DNA from: Actinopolymorpha pittospori
GTDB lineage: Bacteria; Actinomycetota; Actinomycetes; Propionibacteriales; Actinopolymorphaceae
Reading direction: 5' to 3'
Length of the DNA stretch: 64,000 nucleotides
Assembly: GCF_014873875.1 (NCBI RefSeq)
Contig: NZ_JADBEM010000001.1
Coordinates: 5,146,001 to 5,210,000 of the forward strand
Position 1 is the first letter of the stretch, and the number at the start of each line of letters is the position of its first letter. The translations under genes and the position numbers were made by a program. Below are positions 27,743 to 36,778 of this stretch, in pieces. Under the pieces are notes generated by a model. That model saw nothing but the letters and a program-made list of their open reading frames with translations, did not search any database and was not told the origin of the DNA.

Positions 27743-29347
27743 TCAGGACTCCCGAACGACGTCCTCGGGAGCCTTGTCCGGGCGCAGCCCGCGCCACGCG
27801 GGATGCCGGAGCCGGTGGTCGCGGGTCCACTCGGTGAACCTCACCTCGCCGACCAGCTTGGGGGTGACCCACTGCGCGTCCTTGGTGTCGCGGGTGGGCA
27901 CCTCTCCGGCGAACGGCGAGGTCCTACGCTCGAGTCGGCGCAGTCGGCGCAGCAGGTCGTCCAGCATCTCCTCGGTGAAACCGGTGCCGACCTGGCCGAC
28001 GTACTCCAGTCCGTCCGGTCCCTGGATGCCGAGCAGGAGGGAACCCAGCGTGTGTGTACGCCGGCCCTTGCCTGGCCGCCACCCCCCGACGACGACCTCC
28101 TGCGTCCTGGTGTGCTTGACCTTCACCCAGTCGCGGGAACGCCGTCCCGGTTCGTAGTGCGAGCTCAACCGCTTCGCCATGATGCCTTCGAGGCCCTGCT
28201 CCTTGGAGATGGCGAGCGCGTCCGCGCCACGGCCGGGTCCACGCGGGGGTGTGTCCCAGTGCTCACCACGGAGGTCGAGTGACTCGAGGAGCTCACGACG
28301 CCTGTCGTACGGCAGGCTCAGGGTGCTGCGCCCGTCGAGATGGAGCAGGTCGAAGATGAGGTAGGTGACGGGCACCTCCTCGGCGAGGCGGCGGATCTGA
28401 GCGGCGTTGCGCACGTGCATCCGTGCCTGCAGCGCGGCGAAGGAGATCCGCCCGGACTTCTGGTCCAACGCCACGATCTCGCCGTCGAGCACCGCCCGCA
28501 GGGAGCCCAGCGACTGCTGCAGCGGAGCGAGTTCGGGATAGGTCGCGGTGACGTCGATGTCGTTGCGGGTGAGGAGCCGGACCTGGCGGCCGTCGGCGTA
28601 GGCGACCGCGCGCAGGCCGTCCCACTTCATCTCGTAGCCGAACTTCTCGTCCTCGCCGGCCGGAGGGAGTTCGCCGAGAGTGGCGAGCATCGGCCGGATC
28701 AGCCTGGGCATCGGTTCGGTGCCACCCGATCTCCCGGCCCCTGACTTCGCTCCCGCCTTCTTCGCGGCACTCTTCTTCGTCGTACCGGTCTTCTTCGCGG
28801 CGGCCTTCTTCGTACCGGCGGACTTCCTGGCGCCTCCGGTGCTGTCGGTGCTGCCGGTGCTGTCGGGCTCCGGCGCGCTCTGTGCCGGTGTGTCGGCCAT
28901 CCGGTGGATGAGCCAGTTGTTGTCGGCACCGGTCCGGATCACCACGAAGCGTCCGTTGGCGCGGGTGCCGTGGAGTACGACCTTCACCTCCCGGTCGGTC
29001 CACTTCTCGCACTCGTAGGTGCCGCGGTCCCAGATCTCCACGGTGCCGGCGCCGTACTCGCCGCGGCCGATCTCGCCCGCGAACGCGGCGTACTCGAGGG
29101 GATGGTCCTCGGTGTGGACGGCGAGGTGGTTCTTCTTGGGATCGGTCGGGAGGCCCTTCGGGAGCGCCCACGACACGAGCACCCCGTCGCGTTCGAGGCG
29201 GAAGTCCCAGTGCAGCCGGCGGGCGTGGTGCTCCTGGATCACGAAGGTGTCGTCGTCGCCGTGGGGGAGCGGGCCTTCGGCCGGAATCGGTTCGGGCGTC
29301 CGCTCCGCGCTGCGCTTGCGTCGGTACTCGGCCAGCTTGTCGGGCAC
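27743..29347 (-). CDS. ligD: LigD-type ATP-dependent DNA ligase with 3'-phosphoesterase domain
   Basis: Non-homologous end-joining ligase of 534 residues. Residues about 30-150 are the 3'-phosphoesterase domain (FVIQEHHARRLHWDFRLE, RGEYGAGTVEIWDRGTYE). Residues about 165-205 form a Lys/Ala/Thr linker with AAKK-like repeats resembling histone H1 tails. The ligase core has the adenylated K241 in EMKWDGLRA, then LDGEIVAL and LLLGIQGPDGLEYVGQVGTG. The polymerase domain found in full LigD is absent and no Ku gene is adjacent; these may be encoded elsewhere. The start is a GTG preceded by AAAGGA. Confidence 0.92.
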   Translation of the reverse strand: MPDKLAEYRRKRSAERTPEPIPAEGPLPHGDDDTFVIQEHHARRLHWDFRLERDGVLVSWALPKGLPTDPKKNHLAVHTEDHPLEYAAFAGEIGRGEYGAGTVEIWDRGTYECEKWTDREVKVVLHGTRANGRFVVIRTGADNNWLIHRMADTPAQSAPEPDSTGSTDSTGGARKSAGTKKAAAKKTGTTKKSAAKKAGAKSGAGRSGGTEPMPRLIRPMLATLGELPPAGEDEKFGYEMKWDGLRAVAYADGRQVRLLTRNDIDVTATYPELAPLQQSLGSLRAVLDGEIVALDQKSGRISFAALQARMHVRNAAQIRRLAEEVPVTYLIFDLLHLDGRSTLSLPYDRRRELLESLDLRGEHWDTPPRGPGRGADALAISKEQGLEGIMAKRLSSHYEPGRRSRDWVKVKHTRTQEVVVGGWRPGKGRRTHTLGSLLLGIQGPDGLEYVGQVGTGFTEEMLDDLLRRLRRLERRTSPFAGEVPTRDTKDAQWVTPKLVGEVRFTEWTRDHRLRHPAWRGLRPDKAPEDVVRES

Positions 29348-29436
29348 AGGTCCTTTCTACCCCGCGACCGCGCCGGGTGCCGTCGGTCCGCGCCGACGAC
29401 GCCGATCGATGGCATATCTCGGTGCCGCGCAGGATC

Positions 29437-29474
29437 CCTCTCCAGCCCGGCGGCGTACCGACGGGCTGGAGAGG
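29437..29474 (-). terminator. hairpin terminator of the sialidase-like gene
   Basis: A perfect 13-bp stem (CCTCTCCAGCCCG at 29437-29449 against 29462-29474) with a 12-base loop, beginning eight bases after the stop codon of the gene at 29482. No U-run follows, as usual in high-GC actinomycetes. Confidence 0.8.
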
Positions 29475-29481
29475 ACACGAC

Positions 29482-30738
29482 CTAGCGGGCGGAACGCGGG
29501 CCCAGTCGCCCGGTGGCGAAGTAGGACTTGCATGCTCCGTCCTCGGCGTAGGCGGTGGCGATCTCCAGAACGTCACGCCCGTCGCGGGAGGGAACGAGTG
29601 TCGAGCTGTAGTTGGGGCAGTAGTTGTTGTACGCGTCGGGTACGGCGACCGGTGCCGGCACCTCGTACCAGGGGCCTCGCCCGGACCGTTCGTTGACCAT
29701 CAGAGTCGCGCCGTTGCCGGGCGCGATCGGTCCGTCCGGTTCCTGCAGCAGCTGACCCACCAGGACGATGCGCGCGTCGCCGTTGGGCCGGGGTACGACC
29801 GCGATGGTCGGGGTGTGGGTGAAGTAGCGACCCGACGCGGCGACCAGGCGTTGCCCGGACTCGGCCGGGTCACCCCAGTCCTCGCCGTCGGGGGAGGTAC
29901 GCGAGTAGACGGCGCAGTCGTACTGCCCGGGCACACCACAGATCTCGTACACCATGAGGTAGGAAGCGTCGGGCAACCTGCGCACGACCGGCATGCCCGG
30001 GCGGAAGGCGCCCGGACGGCTCTGGACCGTGACCTCGATCGGTCCCCACGTCACGCCGTCGGTCGAGACCCGCCGGGCGAGCCGTTGCGATCCCGCCGGG
30101 CCGGCTGCCTCGTCGGCGAAGTGGCAGACGAGGCGGCCACGCGCGTCGACGGAGAGTTCCGGCTCCCACATGCCGCGGGTGTCCGGCGACTCCGCGCAGG
30201 TGGACAGGTAGGCCCAGGTGCGTCCGCGGTCCTGGCTCTGCCAGACGCGCTGCGTCATCCGACGCGCGGCTCCGGCGTCGGCACCGACACTGCCCGCCCA
30301 CAGGAGGGTGCCCGCCGGGAGTGCACCGACCGGGCTCGGAAGCTCGTAGATGCTCGCGCAGCACAGGCCCGGCGTACCGGCCTGTTGCGACGCGGGAATC
30401 GCACCGACCTGGCGGAAGCTACGCCCCTCGTCGGTGCTCTCCAGGATCGCGCCCTCACCGCCGCGGCCGGTGAAGGTGACGACGGCCGCGACGATGGTCC
30501 CGTTGGCGGATCCGTTGTGCTGCAGCCGAATCGCCCGCGGATACAGCGAGACGGCACCGGTGAGCGGTTCGCCGCTGGTCGCGCCACCCACGACCGCCGC
30601 GTCCGCGCCACCCACGACCGCCGCGTCCGCGCCGTCGTCGTGCGCGCTGGGCAGTGGTGCGGCGAAGCCGGTGGCGGGCGCGCACAGCAGCGCGAGTACG
30701 CCGACCAACAGGGCTGGAAGTACTCGTCGTTTCAGCAT
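29482..30738 (-). CDS. secreted sialidase/BNR-repeat family protein
   Basis: Secreted beta-propeller protein of 418 residues. A signal peptide covers residues 1-25 (MLKRRVLPALLVG, cleavage near GFAAP). Asp-box motifs of sialidase type are visible: STDEGRSF and SQDRGRTW, with further partial ones (STDGVTWG, SPDGEDW). Catalytic residues of true sialidases cannot be assigned with certainty, so it may be an exo-glycosidase or a non-catalytic propeller. A small repeat GADAAVVG occurs twice after the signal peptide. GAGG lies 10-13 bases before the ATG at 30738; the frame is open upstream to 30819 but the signal peptide sets the start. Confidence 0.83.
   Translation of the reverse strand: MLKRRVLPALLVGVLALLCAPATGFAAPLPSAHDDGADAAVVGGADAAVVGGATSGEPLTGAVSLYPRAIRLQHNGSANGTIVAAVVTFTGRGGEGAILESTDEGRSFRQVGAIPASQQAGTPGLCCASIYELPSPVGALPAGTLLWAGSVGADAGAARRMTQRVWQSQDRGRTWAYLSTCAESPDTRGMWEPELSVDARGRLVCHFADEAAGPAGSQRLARRVSTDGVTWGPIEVTVQSRPGAFRPGMPVVRRLPDASYLMVYEICGVPGQYDCAVYSRTSPDGEDWGDPAESGQRLVAASGRYFTHTPTIAVVPRPNGDARIVLVGQLLQEPDGPIAPGNGATLMVNERSGRGPWYEVPAPVAVPDAYNNYCPNYSSTLVPSRDGRDVLEIATAYAEDGACKSYFATGRLGPRSAR
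30581..30628. repeat. 24-bp tandem repeat in the sialidase-like gene
   Basis: Two identical 24-base units (30581-30604 and 30605-30628) encode the doubled eight-residue segment GADAAVVG directly behind the signal peptide. The length is a multiple of three and keeps the frame. Confidence 0.9.
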
Positions 30739-30963
30739 GGAACTCGCCACCTCGTCGGCAGGGACGCCAGTCGTGGACGTCCAACGGAAGGAGGGACACG
30801 AAACCGGACTCGTGATCAACGAGCCCGGACGGCCACACGCTAGGAATCGGTTCGAGTCATGTCAACGTTGTAGAAGCGGTTTGCCCCCGGTCGGCAGGAA
30901 CCGGCCTCGAACAAGGCTCTCCTCCTGGCTCACGTCGCGAAAGTCGTGGCCGGGGTCAACGAG

Positions 30964-31716
30964 CTAGGGCTGACGAAGCTGCCGCTGGTAGGCGGCCGGC
31001 GTCGTACCGAAGGCCTCCCGAAACGCCGCGATGAAGGCACTCGGGTTCCGGTAGCCGCAGGTGACGGCGCTCGTCGTCACGGACTGGCCGGTGGCCAGCA
31101 GGGTGAGCGAGTGGTGCAGCCGAAGCTGGGCCCGCCACTGCGGGAAGCTCATTCCGGTCTCGCGGCGAAAGAGTCGGGAGAGGGTACGTTCGCCCGCTCC
31201 CACCGCGCGGCCGAGTTCGGCGAGGGTTCGTTCGTCGCCCGGATGGTCGGCGAGGATCGCCGCCACGTCGCGCAGTCGGGCGTCGGTCGGGTGGGGCAGG
31301 TGAAGGCGCACCGCCGGTGCGGGGGCGAGCTGGCGGAGCGCGACTCGTTGCAGGTCGGCGCGCTCGTCCGCGGTGAGCGTCCGCTCGTCGGTGAGCGCGA
31401 CGATCAGCTCGCGCAGGAGCGCGGACACGCTCAGGACCGTCGGCTGGATGAGCCCGAGCGGATTGACCTCGGCGGGAAACGCCAGGGATCGCATCTGCGT
31501 CGCGCCGTGTGCCTGATGGGTGTGTGCCACCTCGGCCGGCAGCCACACGGCCCGCTGCGGCGGCACGACCCAGGACCCGACGCTGGTGGACACCCGCAGG
31601 ATCCCGCTACTCGGATAGACGAGCTGGTGCTCGGCGTGATCGTGCCAGTCGATGCGCTCCCGGTGGGTGAGGCGGAGCAGCTTCGACCCGGGCAGCGGTT
31701 GGCGGGTTATCGACAT
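30964..31716 (-). CDS. AraC family transcriptional regulator
   Basis: Regulator of 250 residues. The N-terminal half is a cupin (IDWHDHAEHQLVYPSSG, then VPPQRAVWLPAEVAHTHQ), the C-terminal 100 residues are an AraC-type double helix-turn-helix (RTLAELGRAVGAGERTLSRL, GYRNPSAFIAAFREAFGTTP). This arrangement is typical of regulators encoded beside exporters. The MFS gene starts 82 bp away on the other strand, and the spacer is the likely site of action. Confidence 0.93.
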   Translation of the reverse strand: MSITRQPLPGSKLLRLTHRERIDWHDHAEHQLVYPSSGILRVSTSVGSWVVPPQRAVWLPAEVAHTHQAHGATQMRSLAFPAEVNPLGLIQPTVLSVSALLRELIVALTDERTLTADERADLQRVALRQLAPAPAVRLHLPHPTDARLRDVAAILADHPGDERTLAELGRAVGAGERTLSRLFRRETGMSFPQWRAQLRLHHSLTLLATGQSVTTSAVTCGYRNPSAFIAAFREAFGTTPAAYQRQLRQP

Positions 31717-31798
31717 AATGATGCAGCCTATCGGTGGTCGGCCGATGCCGTCGTCCTCGATGCTGGTGGGACGAGCCTGTCCCAGACGAGAGACATGA

Positions 31799-33070
31799 GT
31801 GACTGTGGCCGATTCCGACCAGCCTGGTGATCCGGCGTCCGACGGCGTCCGGGTCGAGTCCGGGGAGCGAAGAACCCATGCCGGAGACGTCGTTCCGGGT
31901 ACGTCGCCATGGCGGCGGATGCGCCTGTGGGCCGTGGCGCACGCCGTGGACGACCTCTACCAGGGCCTCGTTCCCGCGAGCGTTCCGTACTTCGTCCTCG
32001 ACCGTCACTACAGCTACGTCGCGGCCTCCGGCCTCACTCTGGCGGCGACCCTCGGCAGTTCCCTGCCACAGCCCTTCGTCGGGTTGCTCGTCGACCGCAG
32101 GCAGGTCGGCTGGATGGCGGCAGCCGGGGTGACGCTGGCCGGAGTCGGGGCTGGACTCGCCGGCCTGGTGTCGAGCTACGTGGCGGTCTGGCTGCTGCTG
32201 CTGGCCTCCGGCCTCGGGGTGGCGATGTTCCACCCCGCCGGCGGCAAGGGCGCCCGCGCCCGCGCGGGCGAGAGCACCTCGGCCATGAGCATCTTCGCCG
32301 CGGGCGGCAGCGTCGGCTTCTTCCTCGCCCCCGTGCTGGCCACCCCCGCGCTCGTGTCGCTGGGGGTGGGGGCGACCGCGCTCTTCATCCCGCCCGCGGT
32401 GGTCGTCGGGTTCCTGCTGCTGCGCCACCATCAGCGGACGCAGGCCCACGTCCACCGCGTGACGTCGAGCGACGGAACGGATCGCTGGCGGCCGTTCCTG
32501 GTCCTCACCGGCGTCGAGGTGGTGCGCTCGGTGTTGTTCTTCGGCGTCAACACCTTCGTCGGGCTGTACTGGATCCGCCACCTGCACGCGAGCCCTGGAC
32601 TCGCGGGTGTCGCGCTGGCCTGCTTCCTCGTGGGCGGTGTCGTCGGGACCCTGTGGGGTGGCCGGATCGCCGACCGCACAGGCCTCGCCCGCACCGTCCA
32701 ACTGGGGACCGCGGTCGTCGTGCCCGCGCTGGTCCTGTTGCGGGTGTCGCCCGGACCATACGTCGCACTGGCGGCGGCGGTCGTCGCGGGGATCGCCGTC
32801 AACATCCCGTTCTCGGTGCTGGTCAAGCTCGGTCAGGACTATCTACCCACCCGGCCTGGTACCGCGTCCGGCGTCACTCTCGGGTTGGCCGTCAGCATCG
32901 GTGGCCTCATCGCGCCGGTCTTCGGGGTCATCGCGCAGGCGCGGGGAACGCAGGCGGTCTTCACCGTTCTCTGCTTCGTTCCCCTCCTCGCCCTGGTCCT
33001 GGCCGCGTTCCTTCCCGAGCCGCACCGCCTTCGCGGTGACCAACATTCCGTCGACACGACATTGCCCTGA
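31799..33070 (+). CDS. MFS transporter, fosmidomycin-resistance type
   Basis: Twelve-helix MFS permease of 423 residues similar to Fsr. After a 35-residue polar N-terminus come AHAVDDLYQGLVPASVPYFV, the helix-1 signature of this group (usually 'H...D...G.lP...p.l'), and MFHPAGGKGAR, the typical loop 'FHPxG...A'. Probably a drug/proton antiporter. It is divergent from the AraC gene, which likely controls it. The GTG start at 31799 is supported only by a weak GAGAG upstream. Confidence 0.9.
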   Translation: MTVADSDQPGDPASDGVRVESGERRTHAGDVVPGTSPWRRMRLWAVAHAVDDLYQGLVPASVPYFVLDRHYSYVAASGLTLAATLGSSLPQPFVGLLVDRRQVGWMAAAGVTLAGVGAGLAGLVSSYVAVWLLLLASGLGVAMFHPAGGKGARARAGESTSAMSIFAAGGSVGFFLAPVLATPALVSLGVGATALFIPPAVVVGFLLLRHHQRTQAHVHRVTSSDGTDRWRPFLVLTGVEVVRSVLFFGVNTFVGLYWIRHLHASPGLAGVALACFLVGGVVGTLWGGRIADRTGLARTVQLGTAVVVPALVLLRVSPGPYVALAAAVVAGIAVNIPFSVLVKLGQDYLPTRPGTASGVTLGLAVSIGGLIAPVFGVIAQARGTQAVFTVLCFVPLLALVLAAFLPEPHRLRGDQHSVDTTLP

Positions 33071-33136
33071 ACCATCTCCCGCGGTCGGACGTGTCGGTCA
33101 GCACACAGTTCCAGCCGCCCAGAAAGGGAGACCAGG

Positions 33137-33646
33137 ATGAGGCGACGCACAGCGGTGCTGGTGGCGGGTCTGCTCGCCCTGCTGCTGGCCGCACCGGCCG
33201 CGAACGCGGCATCGCGAGGCGGACGTACCGTCCTCGAGTTCGACGGAATGGTGGGAGTGGCAGAGCCGTTCACCGGGGCGACGAACGCGATTCGCGGCGT
33301 CCCGGGCGGCGGCCTGCCGTGGGACATCCGTTCGGCCAAGGGGGAGTTGCGGGGGGACGGCCGGTTGGAGATCGACGTACGCGGTCTCGTGCTCGCGCGC
33401 CGGGCGCCGGTTCCGCCCGAGCGGCAGGGCACCAACCCGTCCACGTCGTTCATGGCGATCGTGAGCTGCGTGACCTCGCAGGACGGCATGGCCACGACGG
33501 TGAACGTGTCGAGCAAGCTCGTGCCGGCGACCGCCAGGGGCGACTCGAAGATCAGGGACACCGTGCAGCTCCCGTCGCCGTGCCTGGCGCCGATCGTGTT
33601 CGTGGCGTCGCCGGCCGGTGCGTGGTTCGCCGCGACCGGTAGCTGA
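33137..33646 (+). CDS. secreted protein of unknown function
   Basis: Protein of 169 residues with a clear signal peptide (MRRRTAVLVAGLLALLLAAP, cleavage near ANA-AS). The mature part is small, mostly beta-rich by pattern, with two Cys (SCVTS and SPCLAP) that may form a disulfide. I do not recognise a domain. AAAGGGAG precedes the ATG, so the start is solid. It follows the MFS gene by 66 bp in the same direction and may be cotranscribed; a hairpin terminator lies 100 bp downstream. Confidence 0.75.
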   Translation: MRRRTAVLVAGLLALLLAAPAANAASRGGRTVLEFDGMVGVAEPFTGATNAIRGVPGGGLPWDIRSAKGELRGDGRLEIDVRGLVLARRAPVPPERQGTNPSTSFMAIVSCVTSQDGMATTVNVSSKLVPATARGDSKIRDTVQLPSPCLAPIVFVASPAGAWFAATGS

Positions 33647-33746
33647 ACAGGGGACACGGGGACCTTCCGGTCCGGACGTGGTGCTCCGGAACCGGAACGG
33701 TGAGCGTGCCGCGGGTCGACTCTGGCCCCGCGCGCTCGGAGGTGGT

Positions 33747-33783
33747 GAACGCGCCGCGAGTCTCCTCGGCTCGCGGCGCGTTC
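33747..33783 (+). terminator. hairpin terminator between secreted-protein gene and P450 gene
   Basis: Perfect 14-bp stem (33747-33760 against 33770-33783) around a nine-base loop TCTCCTCGG. Located about 100 bp after the stop at 33646 and 140 bp before the P450 start. Confidence 0.7.
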
Positions 33784-33921
33784 GCGTACCCGCGCGGCTG
33801 CTCCGACGCTCGCCGTCGCCACGCAGGTCGTTTCACCGACGGCATTTTTACACTTGCTGCAACTGGGACGTCGGGTGTTTGCTGGGAGGGGAAGCGCAGT
33901 CGCCACCGGAAGGAGGCCGAC

Positions 33922-35130
33922 ATGGCGGAGACCGTGCCCGCTGCGGCCGAGGTTCCAGAGCTACCGATGTCCCGAAGCTGTCCGTTCGACCCACCTGAGC
34001 AACTTGCCCAGCTGCGCGAGGAACAGCCGATCACCCCACTGCGATACCAGGACGGCCGTGCCGGCTGGCTGGTCACGAGCTACGCGATCGCGCGGACGAT
34101 CCTGGCCGACCCCCGCTTCAGCCGGAAGAACGAGTTGCAGCACCTGCCCAAGCCGTTCAAGCTCACGGGGCTCACCAGGGAGCCCGCGCAGCCGGGGTTC
34201 TTCCTCGGCATGGACCCGCCGGAGCACACCCGCTACCGGCGGCAGCTGACGGCCCACTTCACCGTGCGGCGGATGCGGCAGCTCGAGCCGAGGATCGCGC
34301 GGATCACGGAGGAGCACCTGGACGCGATGGAGCGGCACGGTCCGCCGGTCGACCTGGTCTCGGAGTTCGCGCTGCCCATCCCGTCGCTGGTGATCTGTGA
34401 ACTGCTCGGCGTCCCGTACGAGGACCGGGGCCGGTTCCAGGGCTACACGAGACGGCTGCTGAGCCTGGAGTCGACTCCCGACGAGACGGTCGCCGCGCGG
34501 GACGCCCTGTGCGACTACCTCGACGAGCTGGTCGCGCGGAAGCGGAGCGAGCCCGGGGACGACCTGGTGACGACGTTGCTCGCCGGGGCGGACCTGGACG
34601 ACGACGAGGTGGCCGGAGTCGGTGTGCTCCTGCTGGTCGCGGGCCATGAGACGACCGCCAACATGCTCGGCCTCGGCACGTTCGCGTTGCTGCGCCATCC
34701 TGACCAGCTGACGGCCCTGCGCGCCGACCCGTCGCTCATGGAGCACGCGGTCGAGGAACTCCTTCGCTACCTCACCATCGTGCACCTCGGTCCCACGCGG
34801 GCGGCGTTGGAGGACGTCGAGATCAGTGGTCGGGTGATCCACGCCGGTGACCCAGTGACGATCTCCCTCTCCGAGGCCAACCGCGACCCCGAGCGCTTTG
34901 AGAACGGCGAGGAGTTGGACGTCCACCACTCGGCCACGGGACACCTGGCCTTCGGCCACGGCATCCACCAGTGTCTGGGACAGCAGTTGGCCCGGATCGA
35001 GATGCGGATCGGATATGCCGCACTGCTCCGGCGCTTCCCCGGACTTCGGCTCGCCGTCGCGCCGGAGGACGTTCGGATGCGAACGGACATGAGCATCTAC
35101 GGCGTCCACAACCTGCCGGTCGCGTGGTAG
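33922..35130 (+). CDS. cytochrome P450 (bacterial CYP105/107-like)
   Basis: Soluble monooxygenase of 402 residues. Heme-binding motif FGHGIHQCLG with ligand C351; I-helix AGHETTANM (oxygen-activating Glu-Thr); K-helix EELLR. These are the classical marks of actinobacterial class-I P450s. AGGAGG lies five bases before the ATG at 33922, which rules out the longer open frame. The ferredoxin gene follows 100 bp downstream, giving its direct electron donor; no ferredoxin reductase is nearby. The natural substrate cannot be predicted and no biosynthetic cluster surrounds it. Confidence 0.96.
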   Translation: MAETVPAAAEVPELPMSRSCPFDPPEQLAQLREEQPITPLRYQDGRAGWLVTSYAIARTILADPRFSRKNELQHLPKPFKLTGLTREPAQPGFFLGMDPPEHTRYRRQLTAHFTVRRMRQLEPRIARITEEHLDAMERHGPPVDLVSEFALPIPSLVICELLGVPYEDRGRFQGYTRRLLSLESTPDETVAARDALCDYLDELVARKRSEPGDDLVTTLLAGADLDDDEVAGVGVLLLVAGHETTANMLGLGTFALLRHPDQLTALRADPSLMEHAVEELLRYLTIVHLGPTRAALEDVEISGRVIHAGDPVTISLSEANRDPERFENGEELDVHHSATGHLAFGHGIHQCLGQQLARIEMRIGYAALLRRFPGLRLAVAPEDVRMRTDMSIYGVHNLPVAW

Positions 35131-35230
35131 CGCGGGCGGTGGTCGACAATGGGCGTCGGCCGCGGGGGAGCGGGAGACGCCGAGGCTTCCCCGCACCAAC
35201 TCAGCGGGCGTCAGCGAGAGAGGTGAAGCG

Positions 35231-35434
35231 ATGAAGGTCCAGGTCGACCGGGAACGCTGCTGCGGTGCCGGAATGTGCGCGCTCACGGCACCGGACGTCT
35301 TCGACCAGAGCGAGGAGGACGGTCAGGTCCTGCTCCTCGATCCGGAGCCGCGACCCGAGAACGCTTCCGCCACCCGCGAGGCCGCGCAACTGTGCCCCTC
35401 CGGCGCGATCTCCATCGTGGAGGACGACGCCTGA
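35231..35434 (+). CDS. [3Fe-4S]/[4Fe-4S] ferredoxin, P450 partner
   Basis: Ferredoxin of 67 residues. Cluster ligands: C10 and C16 in CCGAGMC and the Cys of QLCPSGA; only three of the usual four cluster Cys are in ligand position, the pattern of [3Fe-4S] ferredoxins that serve bacterial P450s. It carries electrons from an NAD(P)H reductase to the P450 encoded just upstream. The ATG is preceded by GAGAGAGG. Confidence 0.95.
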   Translation: MKVQVDRERCCGAGMCALTAPDVFDQSEEDGQVLLLDPEPRPENASATREAAQLCPSGAISIVEDDA

Positions 35435-35486
35435 GTACGACACGCACGCCGATCGGCTTGGCGACGTGTTGTCACGAGCGGAGGTC

Positions 35487-35514
35487 GGGCCGGCGCGGGT
35501 GATCCCGCCGGCCC
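35487..35514. terminator. terminator between convergent ferredoxin and MDR genes
   Basis: GGGCCGG (35487-35493) pairs with CCGGCCC (35508-35514); inside, CGGG-TGAT-CCCG continues the stem after a two-base bulge. It lies 53 bp after the ferredoxin stop and 12 bp after the MDR stop, so it can serve both. Confidence 0.75.
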
Positions 35515-35526
35515 GGACCGCGCTCC

Positions 35527-36513
35527 TCAGCTCGCGTTGGCGTCGAAGGTGATGACGAACTTCTTCGGCGCCGACCTGTTGTTGACGGCCCAGTAGGCGT
35601 CGGGTGCGTCGTCGAGCGTGATCTCCTGGACCGGCGGCGGCGTGAAGAGCCCCTCCTCGAAGCCTGGAAGCAGAGTCCGGAGGACATCGGCCGCTTCGCC
35701 GATGGAGAGTCGCATGGTGTTGAGCCCGGTGAGGGTCGACTCGCGGCGGTAGAAGTCAACGAGGTCGAAGCTGACGCGGGGCTCCCCGACCGAACTCAGG
35801 ACGACGTACCGGCCACGTGGTGCGAGGGACGCGAGGCACTCTTCGAAGAGTGGCCCACCAACGACGTCGACGACGGCATCGGTCCCCTTGCCGTCGGTGA
35901 GGTGCCGGACCGACTCCGACATGGGTTCCGCGGAGAGGTCGATCCACTCGATGTCGGGTAGGTCCGGGCGGTCCGCGAGGTCCTTGTCGGACTTGGCGGT
36001 CCCGAGGACCCGGGCACCCTGGGACGCCGCGATCCTGGCCGCGGCCGAACCGACGGTCCCGGTCGCGCCGGTCACCAGCAGGGTGGTGCCCTGCCATTCG
36101 TCCGGCAGCCGGCGCAGAGCCGCCTCCGCGGTGAGGTAACCGAGGCTGCACGCCGTCGCGTCCACGTAGCCGAGGGCGGCCGGGAGTTCGACGAGCCCCT
36201 CGGTCGGAACCGTCATGTACTCGGCATGGCTTCCGTCTCGGCCCGCCCCGAGGTTGCCGCCCGTTCCGAAGACCTTCTTGTGCTGCCATTCGGACGGGCC
36301 GTCGATCACCTCACCGGCGAAGTCCCGGCCCGGCACGCGCGGAGCGCTGACCATGGGCATCTCGCCGAGCGCGATCTTCACGTCGCTGGGGTTGACGGCG
36401 GCCGCCGCCACCCGTACCAGCGCCTCGCCTTCGCGCGGCGCGGGAACCGGCAGGTCCTGGACGTGCAGATTGTCGAGGGATCCAGCTTTGTCGAAGTAGA
36501 GGGCTCTCATCAT
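35527..36513 (-). CDS. zinc-independent MDR oxidoreductase (quinone oxidoreductase-like)
   Basis: Medium-chain dehydrogenase/reductase of 328 residues. N-terminal GroES-like part (AAAVNPSDVKIALGEMP, VPGRDFAGEVIDGP), then an NADPH-binding fold with LLVTGATGTVGSAAARIAA. The zinc-ligand Cys/His of alcohol dehydrogenases are absent, so it belongs to the quinone oxidoreductase/enoyl reductase branch. GGGAGA lies just before tandem ATG codons; 36513 is taken. Isolated gene, convergent with the ferredoxin gene and divergent from the aquaporin gene. Confidence 0.92.
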   Translation of the reverse strand: MMRALYFDKAGSLDNLHVQDLPVPAPREGEALVRVAAAAVNPSDVKIALGEMPMVSAPRVPGRDFAGEVIDGPSEWQHKKVFGTGGNLGAGRDGSHAEYMTVPTEGLVELPAALGYVDATACSLGYLTAEAALRRLPDEWQGTTLLVTGATGTVGSAAARIAASQGARVLGTAKSDKDLADRPDLPDIEWIDLSAEPMSESVRHLTDGKGTDAVVDVVGGPLFEECLASLAPRGRYVVLSSVGEPRVSFDLVDFYRRESTLTGLNTMRLSIGEAADVLRTLLPGFEEGLFTPPPVQEITLDDAPDAYWAVNNRSAPKKFVITFDANAS

Positions 36514-36778
36514 CGTTCTCCCGTGAGGCGCGTGCACTCCCGTGAGCTCGCCCCTCGCTGACCGACGTGCCGCGGCCGGCCCGGGACGGGGTTGGCTGAC
36601 CGTCACTCCAGAGTAGGCATCCCTTCCACGGTTGGGGGAAGCTCGCCTCGTCGGGACGTAGGTCATCGCGGTCAGGGACGCTTGACTCCCGGCCCGGGCG
36701 TTGGCGACGGGTTGGATTGTCCTGCCGATGAGGTCCGATCGCCGCACACCCGATCCCAGCTGCCCCGAGGTCGCCACC

